Below, piece after piece: positions 8,059 to 16,519 of a DNA stretch of 64,000 nucleotides. Source of the stretch: Candidatus Ozemibacter sibiricus (lineage in GTDB: Bacteria > Muiribacteriota > Ozemobacteria > Ozemobacterales > Ozemobacteraceae); the NCBI GenBank assembly GCA_003327425.1, contig QOQW01000026.1, forward strand, positions 1 through 64,000, read 5' to 3'. The notes under the pieces are model-generated. The model had not been told where the DNA came from, ran no database searches, and was given only the letters and a program-made list of their open reading frames with translations. Each line of letters starts with the position of its first letter. Position 1 is the stretch's first letter. Position numbers and translations under genes: made by a program.

Positions 8059-9248
8059 GCGGGCGAGTCGCCACGCCGACCGAGTCGGGCGGGGCGGTCG
8101 CCCCCGGGTGGCCGCCCCGCCCCAATTGGGAGCCGGCTTGTCGGAGCGCCCCGCCCCGGCGGCCCGGTGACGTCGGCGACTCGGCCAACACCGCGGCGCG
8201 AGCTGCGTGGTGGGCGGCGGTGCCCGCCGGGGCGGGATGCCGACTGGCGGTCGTCCTGGCGCTGGTCTGCGGGCTGGGGCTGGCCCCGGGGCTGGTCGAA
8301 GCCCAGGGGCGGCGGATGCCGGGGTATGACATCCAGCTCGAGGAGCGGGCGCGGTTCGCCCAGCGGAGCTGGCTGCCGTGGGTGACCGATGTCGAGGTCT
8401 GGCACGAGAAGCGGATTCTGGGCCCGGCCCGGCATGGCGATCCGAGTCTGGTGCGGCTGCGCGACATGGAGTGGCGCATCCACTGGAACGACCTGCGCGA
8501 CGGCGGCATCACCAGCGCCTTCTCGGTCGATGGCGGGACCGTCTTCCGCTCCGAGGCCGATCTGCGGTTGAAACATGGCGGGCGCGGGGCGCCCGATGCC
8601 GTGGTGTCGCACCCGTGGGTGGTGCGGCTGCCGGTGGGCTGGCGGATGTACTACCAGGGCGATCAGCGCTGGCCGCCGCGGGCCGGGGAAGCGCCGATCC
8701 TGCGCATCTTCAGCGCCTGGTCGCGGCAGGGTCGTCACTACTTCGGGGAAGGGGTCCGCATCGATCTGGGGCGGGCGACCGGCCTGGCGCGGGCGGCGCA
8801 TCCCTGCGTGCGGCAACTGGCCGACGGGACCTGGCGGATGTGGTTTTCGGCCACCCGGCTGGGCCGTGGCGGAAAACCCGGCCCCTCCGGAATTCTCGGC
8901 GCCTCTTCGGAAGACGGGCTGACCTGGCGACTTGATCGGGAGCTGACCATCGAGGTGGCCGAAGATCCGCTGGTCTTCGAGCGGGGCGGGCGCTGGGTGA
9001 TGCTGGCCCGCTTCGGCCTTGACAATGTCTTGTTGCTGAGTTCTCCCGATGGCGTGACGTTCTCGCCGCAGGCCTGGGTCGAGTTCTACGATGCCCGAGG
9101 CTTGCGATTGTCGGGGTTCACGCCGGCCGATGTGCTCGACGCGGGCGACGGGCGGGTCCGGATCCTGGGGGTCGGCCGCAACTCGCGCGGCCTGGGCCTG
9201 TTCGAACGGCACCGGCCGATCGGCACGCACGACCGGAATTTCCGCTGA
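8055..9248 (+). CDS. Secreted glycosidase-like beta-propeller protein
   Basis: 397 residues starting at a GTG that overlaps the stop of the TlpA-like gene. A hydrophobic signal segment lies at about residues 62-83 behind an unusually long Pro/Ala/Gly-rich N-terminus, so the true start may be downstream. The mature part consists of repeated strands of the type SHPWVVRL..WRMYYQG, AHPCVRQL..WRMWFSA and EDPLVFERG.WVMLA. This pattern recalls five-bladed propellers of glycoside hydrolase families (GH43/GH130/GH32-like) and related proteins that read 'sample is genuine, conditions are met' blades. I cannot identify catalytic acids with confidence, so glycosidase activity is unproven. Confidence 0.7.
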   Translation: MSGRVATPTESGGAVAPGWPPRPNWEPACRSAPPRRPGDVGDSANTAARAAWWAAVPAGAGCRLAVVLALVCGLGLAPGLVEAQGRRMPGYDIQLEERARFAQRSWLPWVTDVEVWHEKRILGPARHGDPSLVRLRDMEWRIHWNDLRDGGITSAFSVDGGTVFRSEADLRLKHGGRGAPDAVVSHPWVVRLPVGWRMYYQGDQRWPPRAGEAPILRIFSAWSRQGRHYFGEGVRIDLGRATGLARAAHPCVRQLADGTWRMWFSATRLGRGGKPGPSGILGASSEDGLTWRLDRELTIEVAEDPLVFERGGRWVMLARFGLDNVLLLSSPDGVTFSPQAWVEFYDARGLRLSGFTPADVLDAGDGRVRILGVGRNSRGLGLFERHRPIGTHDRNFR

Positions 9249-9439
9249 CGAGCGGCCGGGCCGCCCGGCTCGGGCCGAGGGCCGCGCGGCGGCCGGTTCG
9301 GTCGATCTGCTGAGGCAGAACGGCGAGGCTGTTGGCATGCGACGAGGCTGCTGGCGTGCGATCGGCGGTGCCGGCGGCCCCCGTCAGGGTGGGGCCGGTT
9401 GGCATGCCGTGAGGTCGCGCGCCGCGGTCGCCGCTGATC

Positions 9440-10309
9440 TCAGTCGCGGGCCGCGCTGGGCGACGGCTGGCTGAGCAGCACCGCGAGCGGCCGGGCGCCG
9501 GCGGCGAGGAGGGCGAGGTTGCCGGCCCAGGCGGGGTCGTCGGGGCAGGGCGGCACGACCACGCGCACCGGGCGGCCGTAGCGGCGGGCGGCGCGGGCGG
9601 TGAGGCAGGCCCCGCTGCGCCGCGGGGCCTGCACGACGATCGTCTCGGCGGCGAGGCCCGCGATGATGCGGTTGCGGGTCGGGAAGAAGCCGCGGCGCGG
9701 GCCGGTGCCCGGCAGCAGTTCGCTGACCAGCGCGCCCTGGGCGGCGATGCGGGCGAACAGCTCGGCGTGGTCGGGGGGGAAGACGACGTCTACCCCGGTG
9801 CCCAGCACGGCGACGGTGCGACCGCCGGCAGCCAGCGCGCCCCGATGGGCGGCGGCGTCGATGCCGGCGGCGCCGCCGCTGACGATCGTCACGCCGCGGC
9901 GAGCCAGGTCGGCAGCCAGATGTTCGGCCAGGGCGAGGGCGGCCGGGACCGGATGGCGTGTGCCGACGATGGCGGTGGCGGGCCCTTCGGGCAGGGTGCC
10001 GCGGAGGAACAACACCGGGGGCGGCTCGGGCAGGTCGAGCAGGGCGGCGGGATAGCCGGGCCCGCCCCACCAGACCGCGGTGCCGCCGGCGGCGAGCCAG
10101 GCCTCGGCGGCGGCCAGGCCGTCGAGGGTGGGCGACTTGCGGCGGCTGACGGCGGGCAGGGTGGCGCGGCAGGCCGGCAGGTCGGCCAGCCAGGCGGCGA
10201 GGGCGGTGGCCGGATCGCCGTGGCGGCGCAGCAGCTCGCGGAAGCGGGCGGCGCCGACGCCGGGCGCTCGGCTCAGCCGCAGGGCCGCCAGGATCAGCTC
10301 TCGCCCCAT
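9440..10309 (-). CDS. dprA: DNA-processing protein DprA, short form
   Basis: 289 residues with the DprA/Smf Rossmann-like core: a short helix-hairpin-like N-terminus, IVGTRHP, VSGGAAGIDAAAHRGAL, GTGVDVVFPPDHAEL and ETIVVQAP.RSG blocks. DprA binds single-stranded DNA and loads RecA during natural transformation. Many homologues are ~360 residues with a C-terminal winged helix; this one ends soon after the Rossmann core, so that domain is missing. The start overlaps the last 16 bases of the sigma54 activator gene upstream, so the two genes form an operon. Confidence 0.9.
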   Translation of the reverse strand: MGRELILAALRLSRAPGVGAARFRELLRRHGDPATALAAWLADLPACRATLPAVSRRKSPTLDGLAAAEAWLAAGGTAVWWGGPGYPAALLDLPEPPPVLFLRGTLPEGPATAIVGTRHPVPAALALAEHLAADLARRGVTIVSGGAAGIDAAAHRGALAAGGRTVAVLGTGVDVVFPPDHAELFARIAAQGALVSELLPGTGPRRGFFPTRNRIIAGLAAETIVVQAPRRSGACLTARAARRYGRPVRVVVPPCPDDPAWAGNLALLAAGARPLAVLLSQPSPSAARD

Positions 10310-11517
10310 GCCTTGAGCTTCATCTGCAGCGAGCGCAACGAGATGCCCAGCCGGCGGGCCGTCTGGGTCTTGTTGCGGCCGGTCGCGGCGTAGGCGGCCA
10401 GCACGTAGGTCCGTTCCACCTTGGCGAGAGGCAGGATCTCTTCGGGCCGGGCCGGCAAGGCGAGACCGGTCATGCCCAGGGTGGTCGGGCAGGGGGCGGT
10501 CCCTGGGTTCGAGCTGGGGTTCAGGCTAGGAGCAGGAGTTGGCTCGGGACCAGGGCTGGCCGCGCCGGGCAGGACCACGCTGGGTGTCGCCGCCGTCGAT
10601 CGTGCAGCGCCGGGGCCGAGCGTGGCGGGGCCGCCGGCGGCACTGGAGCTGGTCGCGCTGGAGCTGGCCGCGCTGAGCGGTGTGAAGGGGGCCTGGCAGA
10701 GGCGCACGTGCTCGGGCAGGTCGGCCAGGGTGATCAGATCGCCGTCGGCCATGGTGACGGCGAAATGCAGGCAGTTTTCCAGCTCGCGGATGTTGCCGGG
10801 CCAGGGATACTCGAGCAACAGACGCTCGACCTCAGGATCGAGGCGGGGCGGTTCGGCCCGGCCCTGCTGCTGGGCGAAGGCCCGGACGAAGTGACGAGCG
10901 AGGGGCAGGATGTCTTCGCGGCGTTCGCGCAGCGGCGGAATGGTCAGGGTGAACAGGTTGAGCCGGAAGTACAAATCCTCGCGGAATTTGCCTTCCCGGA
11001 CCAAGGCCTCGAGGTCGCGGTTGGTGGCGGCGACGACCCGGGTATCGACCCGGTGGGGTCGGGATTCTCCGACCGGCTGCACCTCGCCAGTCTGCAGGAC
11101 GCGCAGCAGCTTGACCTGATGGGCGAGGGCGAGGTCGCCGATCTCGTCGAGGAAGAGGGTGCCGCCATCGGCCTCGTCGAACCGTCCGGGGCGGTCGCGG
11201 TCGGCGCCGGTGAAGCTGCCCTTGCGGTGGCCGAACAATTCGCTCTCGAACAGGTCGGGGGGGATGGCGCCGGCGTTGACCGCGATGAAGGGACGGTGGG
11301 CGCGCGGCGACTGCAGATGGATGGCCTGGGCCAGGATCTCCTTGCCGGTGCCCGACTCGCCGCGGATCAAGGCGACGCCCGAGCTGCGCGCGATCTTGCG
11401 GACGATCTCGCAGATCTGCTTGATCTGCCCGTTCTCACCGAACAGGCAGCGGCTGGTGCCGAGCGCGGTCAGCGGGTTGTCGAACGGCGGGGCCGGGGGA
11501 ACCGGACGTACAGGCAT
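10294..11517 (-). CDS. Sigma54-dependent transcriptional activator without receiver domain
   Basis: 407 residues from the ATG at 11517 (an ATG at 11694 is possible, but the extra residues look non-coding). It has an AAA+ sigma54-interaction domain with Walker A GESGTGKE at about 53-60, the loop KGSFTGA that contacts sigma54, Walker B GGTLFLDEIGD and an arginine-finger region. A Ser/Ala/Pro-rich linker of about 75 residues follows, then a Fis-type helix-turn-helix (NKTQTARRLGISLRSLQMKL). There is no receiver, PAS or GAF domain at the N-terminus, so activity must be controlled by level or by another protein. It lies directly upstream of dprA with overlap. The linker contains short imperfect repeats. 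Confidence 0.88.
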   Translation of the reverse strand: MPVRPVPPAPPFDNPLTALGTSRCLFGENGQIKQICEIVRKIARSSGVALIRGESGTGKEILAQAIHLQSPRAHRPFIAVNAGAIPPDLFESELFGHRKGSFTGADRDRPGRFDEADGGTLFLDEIGDLALAHQVKLLRVLQTGEVQPVGESRPHRVDTRVVAATNRDLEALVREGKFREDLYFRLNLFTLTIPPLRERREDILPLARHFVRAFAQQQGRAEPPRLDPEVERLLLEYPWPGNIRELENCLHFAVTMADGDLITLADLPEHVRLCQAPFTPLSAASSSATSSSAAGGPATLGPGAARSTAATPSVVLPGAASPGPEPTPAPSLNPSSNPGTAPCPTTLGMTGLALPARPEEILPLAKVERTYVLAAYAATGRNKTQTARRLGISLRSLQMKLKAWGES

Positions 11518-11739
11518 GGAGGAAGGATACACTATCGTTGGGCAAGTGGGAATCTCCGGCCCGTCTTTTGATGTGGTGGTAGTGGTCTCAAAATTGGCCT
11601 GAGCCAAGAGAATTGGGGGATTGGAGAGATTCAGGAAGGGCCAGCTGGGGAAGGGACCTCGCTTCCCCGAGCGGGAGCAGAAAATCCATGGCAATGCTGA
11701 TTGGAACAGGGTTGTGAGAGGATGGTCGGCGACAGCCAG

Positions 11740-11768
11740 TTGACCGAGGGGGCCAAAGGTGATATAGT
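11740..11768 (+). promoter_or_regulatory. Predicted sigma70-type promoter of rplY/ctc
   Basis: TTGACC (11740-11745) and TATAGT (11763-11768) are separated by exactly 17 bases. The likely transcription start is about 30 bases before the ATG at 11806, which has an AAAAGGAG ribosome site at 11793-11800. Confidence 0.75.
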
Positions 11769-11805
11769 GAAGGTCCCATTTTGCCGATGTAGAAAAGGAG
11801 ATTCT

Positions 11806-12507
11806 ATGGCAGAGTTTACATTGAACGCTGAAGTAAGAACCCGGACCGGCAAAGGGGATTCACGGCGCCTTCGCATGAAGGACCAGATCCCCGCCGTCAT
11901 CTACGGACCGGGGATCAGCCCGCTGCACATTGCGCTGTCCCGCATCGATCTCGAGAAGACGATGATGAAGGCGCGGCGCAATTCGATCATGAAGATCGCC
12001 TTCGGTGGCAAGGAGACCGACCGTGAGGTCATCATCCGCGACCATCAGAAAGACCCCCTCACCCATCGGTACACCCACGTCGATTTCCAGGCCATCGACA
12101 TGAACGTGCCCATCAAGGTCGAGGTCGATCTCAACCTGGTGGGAGAACCCATCGGGAAGAAGGCGGGCGCCATTCTCACCACCCAGTTGCGCACGGTGCG
12201 CATCGAGTGTCTGCCGTCCAAGATCCCGGCCAAGATCGATCTCGATGTCAGCGGGCTCGATGTCGGCGATTCGCTCCACGTGTCCGATCTGCCCAAGAGC
12301 GAATTCAAGATCATCTCCAACCCCAAACTGACGATCTGCCAGATGTCGATCGTGAAGGAAGAGGTCGTGGCCGCTCCTGTCGCTGCCGAGGCGGGCGCCG
12401 AGGGTGCCGCTGCCGCGCCGGCGGCTGGTGCCGCTCCCGCGGCTGGCGCTGCTCCCGCGGCCGGTGCCGCCCCTGCCGCTGCCGAAGCCAAGAAGGAAGC
12501 CAAGTAA
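11806..12507 (+). CDS. rplY: 50S ribosomal protein L25/general stress protein Ctc
   Basis: 233-residue long-form L25 (TL5/CTC). The N-terminal L25 beta-barrel that binds 5S rRNA covers about residues 4-92 (AVIYGP, HVDFQAID motifs). The C-terminal TL5 beta domain covers about 95-185 and is followed by an Ala/Pro-rich tail with PAAGAA repeats and a Lys-rich end. The ATG at 11806 has a strong AAAAGGAG site; an earlier in-frame ATG at 11701 lies upstream of the promoter and is rejected. The gene stands alone with its own promoter and terminator. In many genomes it is next to pth, which is not the case here. Confidence 0.95.
   Translation: MAEFTLNAEVRTRTGKGDSRRLRMKDQIPAVIYGPGISPLHIALSRIDLEKTMMKARRNSIMKIAFGGKETDREVIIRDHQKDPLTHRYTHVDFQAIDMNVPIKVEVDLNLVGEPIGKKAGAILTTQLRTVRIECLPSKIPAKIDLDVSGLDVGDSLHVSDLPKSEFKIISNPKLTICQMSIVKEEVVAAPVAAEAGAEGAAAAPAAGAAPAAGAAPAAGAAPAAAEAKKEAK
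12418..12471 (+). repeat. Three 18-bp coding repeats in the rplY tail
   Basis: Three imperfect 18-base units each encode PAAGAA and are followed by a partial unit. They form the low-complexity tail of L25, and copy number could vary by slippage. Confidence 0.7.
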
Positions 12508-12562
12508 TCAGAAGGAGCCGATTCCCATCAGCGTGGCTCGCCCCGATTCCATTGCCAATGAC

Positions 12563-12592
12563 AAGCCGTTCTCCCAGGAGGGAGAGCGGCTT
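12563..12592 (+). terminator. Rho-independent-type terminator after rplY
   Basis: A 13-base-pair stem (arms 12563-12575 and 12580-12592, one G-U pair) with a four-base AGGA loop is followed by the pyrimidine-rich stretch GTTCCCTTCCTGTTCC. It lies between rplY and carD. Confidence 0.75.
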
Positions 12593-12693
12593 GTTCCCTT
12601 CCTGTTCCGTTTCCCGGGTCTTTCCGACCGGGTGTCCTGTCCTCTGCCCTCCGTTCTATCCAGTATCAAATTTGTGGTGTAGGAGTAGAGAAG

Positions 12694-13203
12694 ATGCACA
12701 CCTTCGAGATCGGATCCCCCATCGTCCACCCGATCCATGGCGCGGGAATCCTTCGACAAATCGAGAAGCGCCAGGTCCGGGGGAGGTTGATGCGGTACTA
12801 CGTGATCGACTTTCCGTACAGTGACCTGGGCCAGGTGATGGTCCCGGTCGATATGGCCGAAAAAGTCGGATTGCGCGGCATCAACGCCCAGACCAACATC
12901 GATACGATCTTTGAGACGCTCAGCGGCAACTTCTCCGAAGCTGAAGAAGAAGAAAGCAAGAGCTTCCACCAGCGGTACCGCGAATATCTCGAGAAGATCC
13001 AGAGCGGCGACCTCAACCAGGTGGCGCAGGTCTATCGGCTCCTGTACCGGCGCAGCATGATCAAGCCCCTGGGCACCAAAGACAAGGCCCTGTTCGAAAC
13101 CGCTCGCCAGCTGCTCGTTTCTGAGATCGTCTACGCCCGCAAGGTCGGCGATGAAGAGGCCCGGGCCCTGCTCGACGAGGCCATGGAGGACCTGGTCTTC
13201 TAG
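12694..13203 (+). CDS. carD: CarD/CdnL-family transcription regulator
   Basis: 169 residues. The N-terminal RNA polymerase-interaction domain (Tudor-like, opening FEIGSPIVHPIHGAG and ending VMVPVDMAEKVGLR) occupies about 1-65. The helical C-terminal DNA-binding domain (about 75-165) carries the typical YREYLEKIQSGDLNQVAQVYRLLYRR region. CarD proteins bind the RNAP beta subunit and stabilise open promoter complexes, notably at rRNA promoters. GGAG at 12682-12685 lies eight bases before the ATG. The gene is flanked by hairpins on both sides, so it is probably monocistronic. Confidence 0.93.
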   Translation: MHTFEIGSPIVHPIHGAGILRQIEKRQVRGRLMRYYVIDFPYSDLGQVMVPVDMAEKVGLRGINAQTNIDTIFETLSGNFSEAEEEESKSFHQRYREYLEKIQSGDLNQVAQVYRLLYRRSMIKPLGTKDKALFETARQLLVSEIVYARKVGDEEARALLDEAMEDLVF

Positions 13204-13228
13204 CCTGTCCTCCCCGATCGTCTGCGGT

Positions 13229-13269
13229 CGACACCCCTGCGCTCCTGAGTCCGGGGCGCAGGGGTGTCG
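13229..13269. terminator. Strong hairpin between carD and the convergent dehydrogenase gene
   Basis: A perfect 14-base-pair inverted repeat (arms 13229-13242 and 13256-13269) with a 13-base loop. It lies 26 bases after the carD stop and just before the end of the convergent gene, and probably terminates both. No clear T-tract follows. Confidence 0.7.
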
Positions 13270-13304
13270 CGTTCTGGGGGGCGTCCTAGGGTCGGCCCGG
13301 AGTT

Positions 13305-14294
13305 TCAGGCCCCGGAGCCCAGGCGTTGGCGCCAGGCCGGCGTGTCGTAGACCTCGGGGTTGACGGTGAAGGGCGCCCGGCGGCCGCTCAAAGCCTCGTG
13401 CAGCGAGCGAGCGGCCATCATTCCCATCTCGGAGCGGGTCTCGAGGGTGCCTGATCCGATGTGGGGCAGCAGCACGGCGTTGGGGTGCTGCCACAGCCCC
13501 GGATGGACCTTCGGCTCCTCCTCGAAGACGTCGAGACCGGCCCCGGCCAGGTGGCCGCTGGCGAGGGCCTCGACCAGGGCGGCCTCGTCGACGACCGGCC
13601 CGCGCGCGGTATTGATCAGCACCGCCCCGGGTTTCATGCGGCGCAACTGGGCGGGGCCGAACAGGTGGCGGGTGGCGTCGGTCAGGGGCACGTGGATGCT
13701 GATGACGTCGGCTTCGGCGAGCAGGGCGTCGAACGAGAGGTGCGGCCAGGGCAAATCGGGCTTGGGGCCCGACCGCGTGTGGTAGAAGATCTTCATGCCG
13801 AACGCTTCGGCGCGGCGGGCCACCGCCTGGCCGATGCGGCCCATGCCGACGATGCCGAGGTTCTTGCCGCGCAGGTCGCGGCCGAGCAGGAGGTCGGGCT
13901 TCCAGCCGGTGAACCGGCCGTCGGCGAGGTAGCGCATGGCATCGGGCACTCGGCGCATGGTCATCAAGATGAGGATCATGGCCACATCGGCGGTGGCGTC
14001 GGTGAGCACGTCGGGGGTGTTGGTGACGGGCAGGCCGGCGCGGGTGCAGGCGGCGATGTCGATGTTGTTGTAGCCCACGGCATAGGTGGCGATGGCGCGC
14101 AGGCGGGCCGCCTCGGCGAGGACGGCGGCCCCCATCGGATCCGACAGCAGGCAGATCACGCCATCGGCCTGGGCCAGCTCGCGCTGGAACTGTTCCTGGG
14201 GACGATCGTCGGGGAGAACCGTAACCTGGTAGCCGCAGCGGCGCAGGAAATCGGCGGCACCGCCCGGCAGGGGGCGAGAAATGAGAATCCGCAT
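13305..14294 (-). CDS. D-isomer-specific 2-hydroxyacid dehydrogenase (glyoxylate/hydroxypyruvate reductase-like)
   Basis: 329 residues from the ATG at 14294, which has AAGGAG seven bases upstream. The NAD(P)-binding domain carries GIVGMGRIGQAVARR. The catalytic arginine sits in INTARGPVVDE, the glutamate in GLDVFEEEP and the histidine in LLPHIGSGT, the standard Arg/Glu/His set. The YAVGYNNID segment resembles glyoxylate reductases rather than SerA, and there is no ACT domain. The likely reaction is reduction of glyoxylate, hydroxypyruvate or another 2-keto acid. Transcribed divergently from the metX-family gene. Confidence 0.92.
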   Translation of the reverse strand: MRILISRPLPGGAADFLRRCGYQVTVLPDDRPQEQFQRELAQADGVICLLSDPMGAAVLAEAARLRAIATYAVGYNNIDIAACTRAGLPVTNTPDVLTDATADVAMILILMTMRRVPDAMRYLADGRFTGWKPDLLLGRDLRGKNLGIVGMGRIGQAVARRAEAFGMKIFYHTRSGPKPDLPWPHLSFDALLAEADVISIHVPLTDATRHLFGPAQLRRMKPGAVLINTARGPVVDEAALVEALASGHLAGAGLDVFEEEPKVHPGLWQHPNAVLLPHIGSGTLETRSEMGMMAARSLHEALSGRRAPFTVNPEVYDTPAWRQRLGSGA

Positions 14295-14412
14295 GACGCA
14301 CTCCTTCGAGACATCTGTGGCGGCAGTGTAGCAGACTCGGGAACGTCGGGCCACCCCGGCTCTCGCGGGAAAATCCTGGGGAGGGTTGCGGGCTCAGGGC
14401 GGCCTGCGGCGG

Positions 14413-14442
14413 ATGACGGGGGCGAGGAGAGTGTGCTAGAGT
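14413..14442 (+). promoter_or_regulatory. Possible promoter of the metX-family gene
   Basis: ATGACG (14413-14418) and TAGAGT (14437-14442) are 18 bases apart, about 65 bases before the GTG start. Each box matches consensus at four of six positions, so support is modest. Confidence 0.35.
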
Positions 14443-14506
14443 AGGTGCCGCTGGACGGGGCTCGTGGCCCGCCTGATCTTCGAGACGCGACGTGGAGGAC
14501 TTGCCC

Positions 14507-15619
14507 GTGCTGGTGACCAAGCAGACCTTTTCCCATCCGGCGTTCCGGTTCGAGCTGACCGGACGGACGATTCCCATCCGATTGGGCTATGAGGCCTACG
14601 GGCGGTTGTCCCCCGCCAAGGATAACGCCATTCTGGTCTGCCACTATTTCACGGGGACCAGCCATGCCGCCGGGCGGTACACCCCCGACGATGCGGCGCC
14701 GGGCTGGTGGGATGCCCTGATCGGGCCGGGCAAGGTGATCGACACCGAGCGCTGGTTCGTGATCTGCGTCGATACCATCAGCAACATCAATTTCCACAAC
14801 CCCAACGTCGTCACCACGGGGCCGGCCAGCCTCGATCCCGAGACCGGCCGGCCCTATGCGATGACCTTCCCCATCTTCACCCTGACCGATGTGGTGCGGG
14901 CGCAGCGGCTGCTGCTCGACGAGCTGGGCATCCGGCGGCTGCGCTGCGTGATCGGGCCGTCGATGGGAGGGCTGCAGGCCTTCCTGTGGGGGCGGCATTT
15001 CCCCGACGATGTCGACAAGGTGGTGGCGGTGGTCGCGACGCCGATGATGCGGCCGTCGTGCGTGATGGTGCCCAACCAGCTGGGCATCGAGGCGATCATG
15101 CTCGATCCTGACTGGCGCGGCGGCGACTACTACGGGCACCAGCCCCCGCATCGCGGGCTGCTGCTGGCGTTCAAGATCCTGCTGACCGAGACCCGCACCG
15201 ACCATTGGGCCGAGACCAACTTCGGACGGCGGTTCGCCGATCCGACCTTCACCACCTGTCCGGACCCGTATCGCAGTTTCCAGGGGCGGTTCCTGGTCGA
15301 GACCGAGGTCGAGAAGACGGTGCTGCAGCGCATGCAGTTCTTCGATGCCAATTCGTACATCTACATCGCCAAGGCCAATACGCTGTTCGACCTGCGCGGG
15401 CCGGGCGAGGAGCTGCCGCAGGCGCTGGCCCATCTGAAGATGCCGACGCTGATGATCATCGACGAGTCCGATCTGATGTTCACGCGCGAACAGGCCGAAG
15501 CCGCGCTGCCCCACCTGCCGAAGGGAACGCTGACCACCTACAACAGCCGCAACGGGCATCTGTCGTGCCTGTTCGAGACCGAGCTGTTCGCGAATCGCCT
15601 GGCCGCTTTCCTGGCCTGA
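14507..15619 (+). CDS. metX: Homoserine O-acetyltransferase family protein (MetX-like)
   Basis: 370 residues from the GTG at 14507, which has GGAGG eight bases upstream; the GTG at 14492 overlaps that site and is less likely. Alpha/beta-hydrolase of the MetX family: CHYFTGTSH near the N-terminus, nucleophile serine in GPSMGG (about residue 152), catalytic aspartate in IDESDLMF and histidine in NGHLSC. MetX acetylates L-homoserine with acetyl-CoA in methionine synthesis. The nucleophile elbow has Pro where many MetX have Gly, and no metY or other methionine gene is adjacent, so a related acyltransferase function remains possible. Confidence 0.85.
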   Translation: MLVTKQTFSHPAFRFELTGRTIPIRLGYEAYGRLSPAKDNAILVCHYFTGTSHAAGRYTPDDAAPGWWDALIGPGKVIDTERWFVICVDTISNINFHNPNVVTTGPASLDPETGRPYAMTFPIFTLTDVVRAQRLLLDELGIRRLRCVIGPSMGGLQAFLWGRHFPDDVDKVVAVVATPMMRPSCVMVPNQLGIEAIMLDPDWRGGDYYGHQPPHRGLLLAFKILLTETRTDHWAETNFGRRFADPTFTTCPDPYRSFQGRFLVETEVEKTVLQRMQFFDANSYIYIAKANTLFDLRGPGEELPQALAHLKMPTLMIIDESDLMFTREQAEAALPHLPKGTLTTYNSRNGHLSCLFETELFANRLAAFLA

Positions 15620-15883
15620 TCGAGCCCCGCTCGAGCCCCGCTTCGCCCCTCTCTCCCCTGACCCTCGGCCTGTCTGAAGGCGGCATCGCCAGGCCCAGGC
15701 CGTGGTGTGCCGCAGGGGCCTGGGAGGTGAGCGGTCATTGGCCAGACGAGGGCGGTGCCGGCCCTTTCCTGCCATATCCGGAACGCGGCCGAGGGAGAGG
15801 ATTCCCTGAGAATTTCGCGCGGGAAAGAGAAAGGTGTCAGGAATGAGGGGGTGAGTGCCGAAGGCTAATGAAGAGCATCTTCC

Positions 15884-16519
15884 ATGAAACGTCGCTTGTT
15901 CTGGGGAATCATCGTCTTCGGCGCCCTGTTCCTGCCCTGGCGCGAGGCCGCCCTGCGCAGCGCGCTGGACGAGACCGGCCGGCTGCGTCAGGTGCCGGTG
16001 CCGCCGGCCGCCGGCCGCGGGGCCGAACGGCGGGTCCAGGCCTGGCTGAGCCGGGATCCGACCTCGTTCGCGGCCTGGATGGCGGCGGGGCGGGGCTACC
16101 TCGCCCGGAAGGAGTTCGAGCAGGCGATCTGGGCTTTCCGCAAGGCGGTCGAGATGCAGCCGCTGTCCTCGGAAGCACGCTTCCTGCTCGGCGTGGCGTT
16201 CGAACGCCGCGGGCGAGAGGGGCTGCCCGGCGACCTCACCGCCTGGGACCGCCTGGCCGAGACCGAATATCGGACGGCGGCGGGGCTCGATGATCATCTG
16301 CCCTCCCGTTTCAATCTTGGCCTGCTCTGCGAGCGACAGGGCCGCTACGACGAGGCGCGTCGCGAGTTCGAGCATATCCTGACCATCGCGCCGAGATCGG
16401 CGCTGGGGCGGCGGGCGAAGACCGCCCTCGACCGCACGGTGGCCGCCGACCTGCTGCCGCGGCTGCTGTCCCAAGGTCTGCCGCTCGGCGGGGCGGTGGC
16501 AGAGGAGGGGCACGAATGA
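15884..16519 (+). CDS. Tetratricopeptide-repeat membrane-anchored protein
   Basis: 211 residues. A short N-terminal hydrophobic segment (about 5-18) acts as signal or anchor. It is followed by about three TPR-like helical pairs (AWMAAGRGYLARKEFEQAIWAF, ARFLLGVAFERRG, SRFNLGLLCERQGRYDEA). The role is probably protein-protein interaction at the envelope. The stop overlaps the ATG of the next TPR gene by four bases (ATGA), so the two are translationally coupled and probably act together. No specific family recognised. Confidence 0.8.
   Translation: MKRRLFWGIIVFGALFLPWREAALRSALDETGRLRQVPVPPAAGRGAERRVQAWLSRDPTSFAAWMAAGRGYLARKEFEQAIWAFRKAVEMQPLSSEARFLLGVAFERRGREGLPGDLTAWDRLAETEYRTAAGLDDHLPSRFNLGLLCERQGRYDEARREFEHILTIAPRSALGRRAKTALDRTVAADLLPRLLSQGLPLGGAVAEEGHE

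Noticed and set aside
14443-14506. Possible SAM or SAH riboswitch before the metX-family gene
   Set aside because: The leader is only about 60 bases and shows no conserved riboswitch core that I can recognise.
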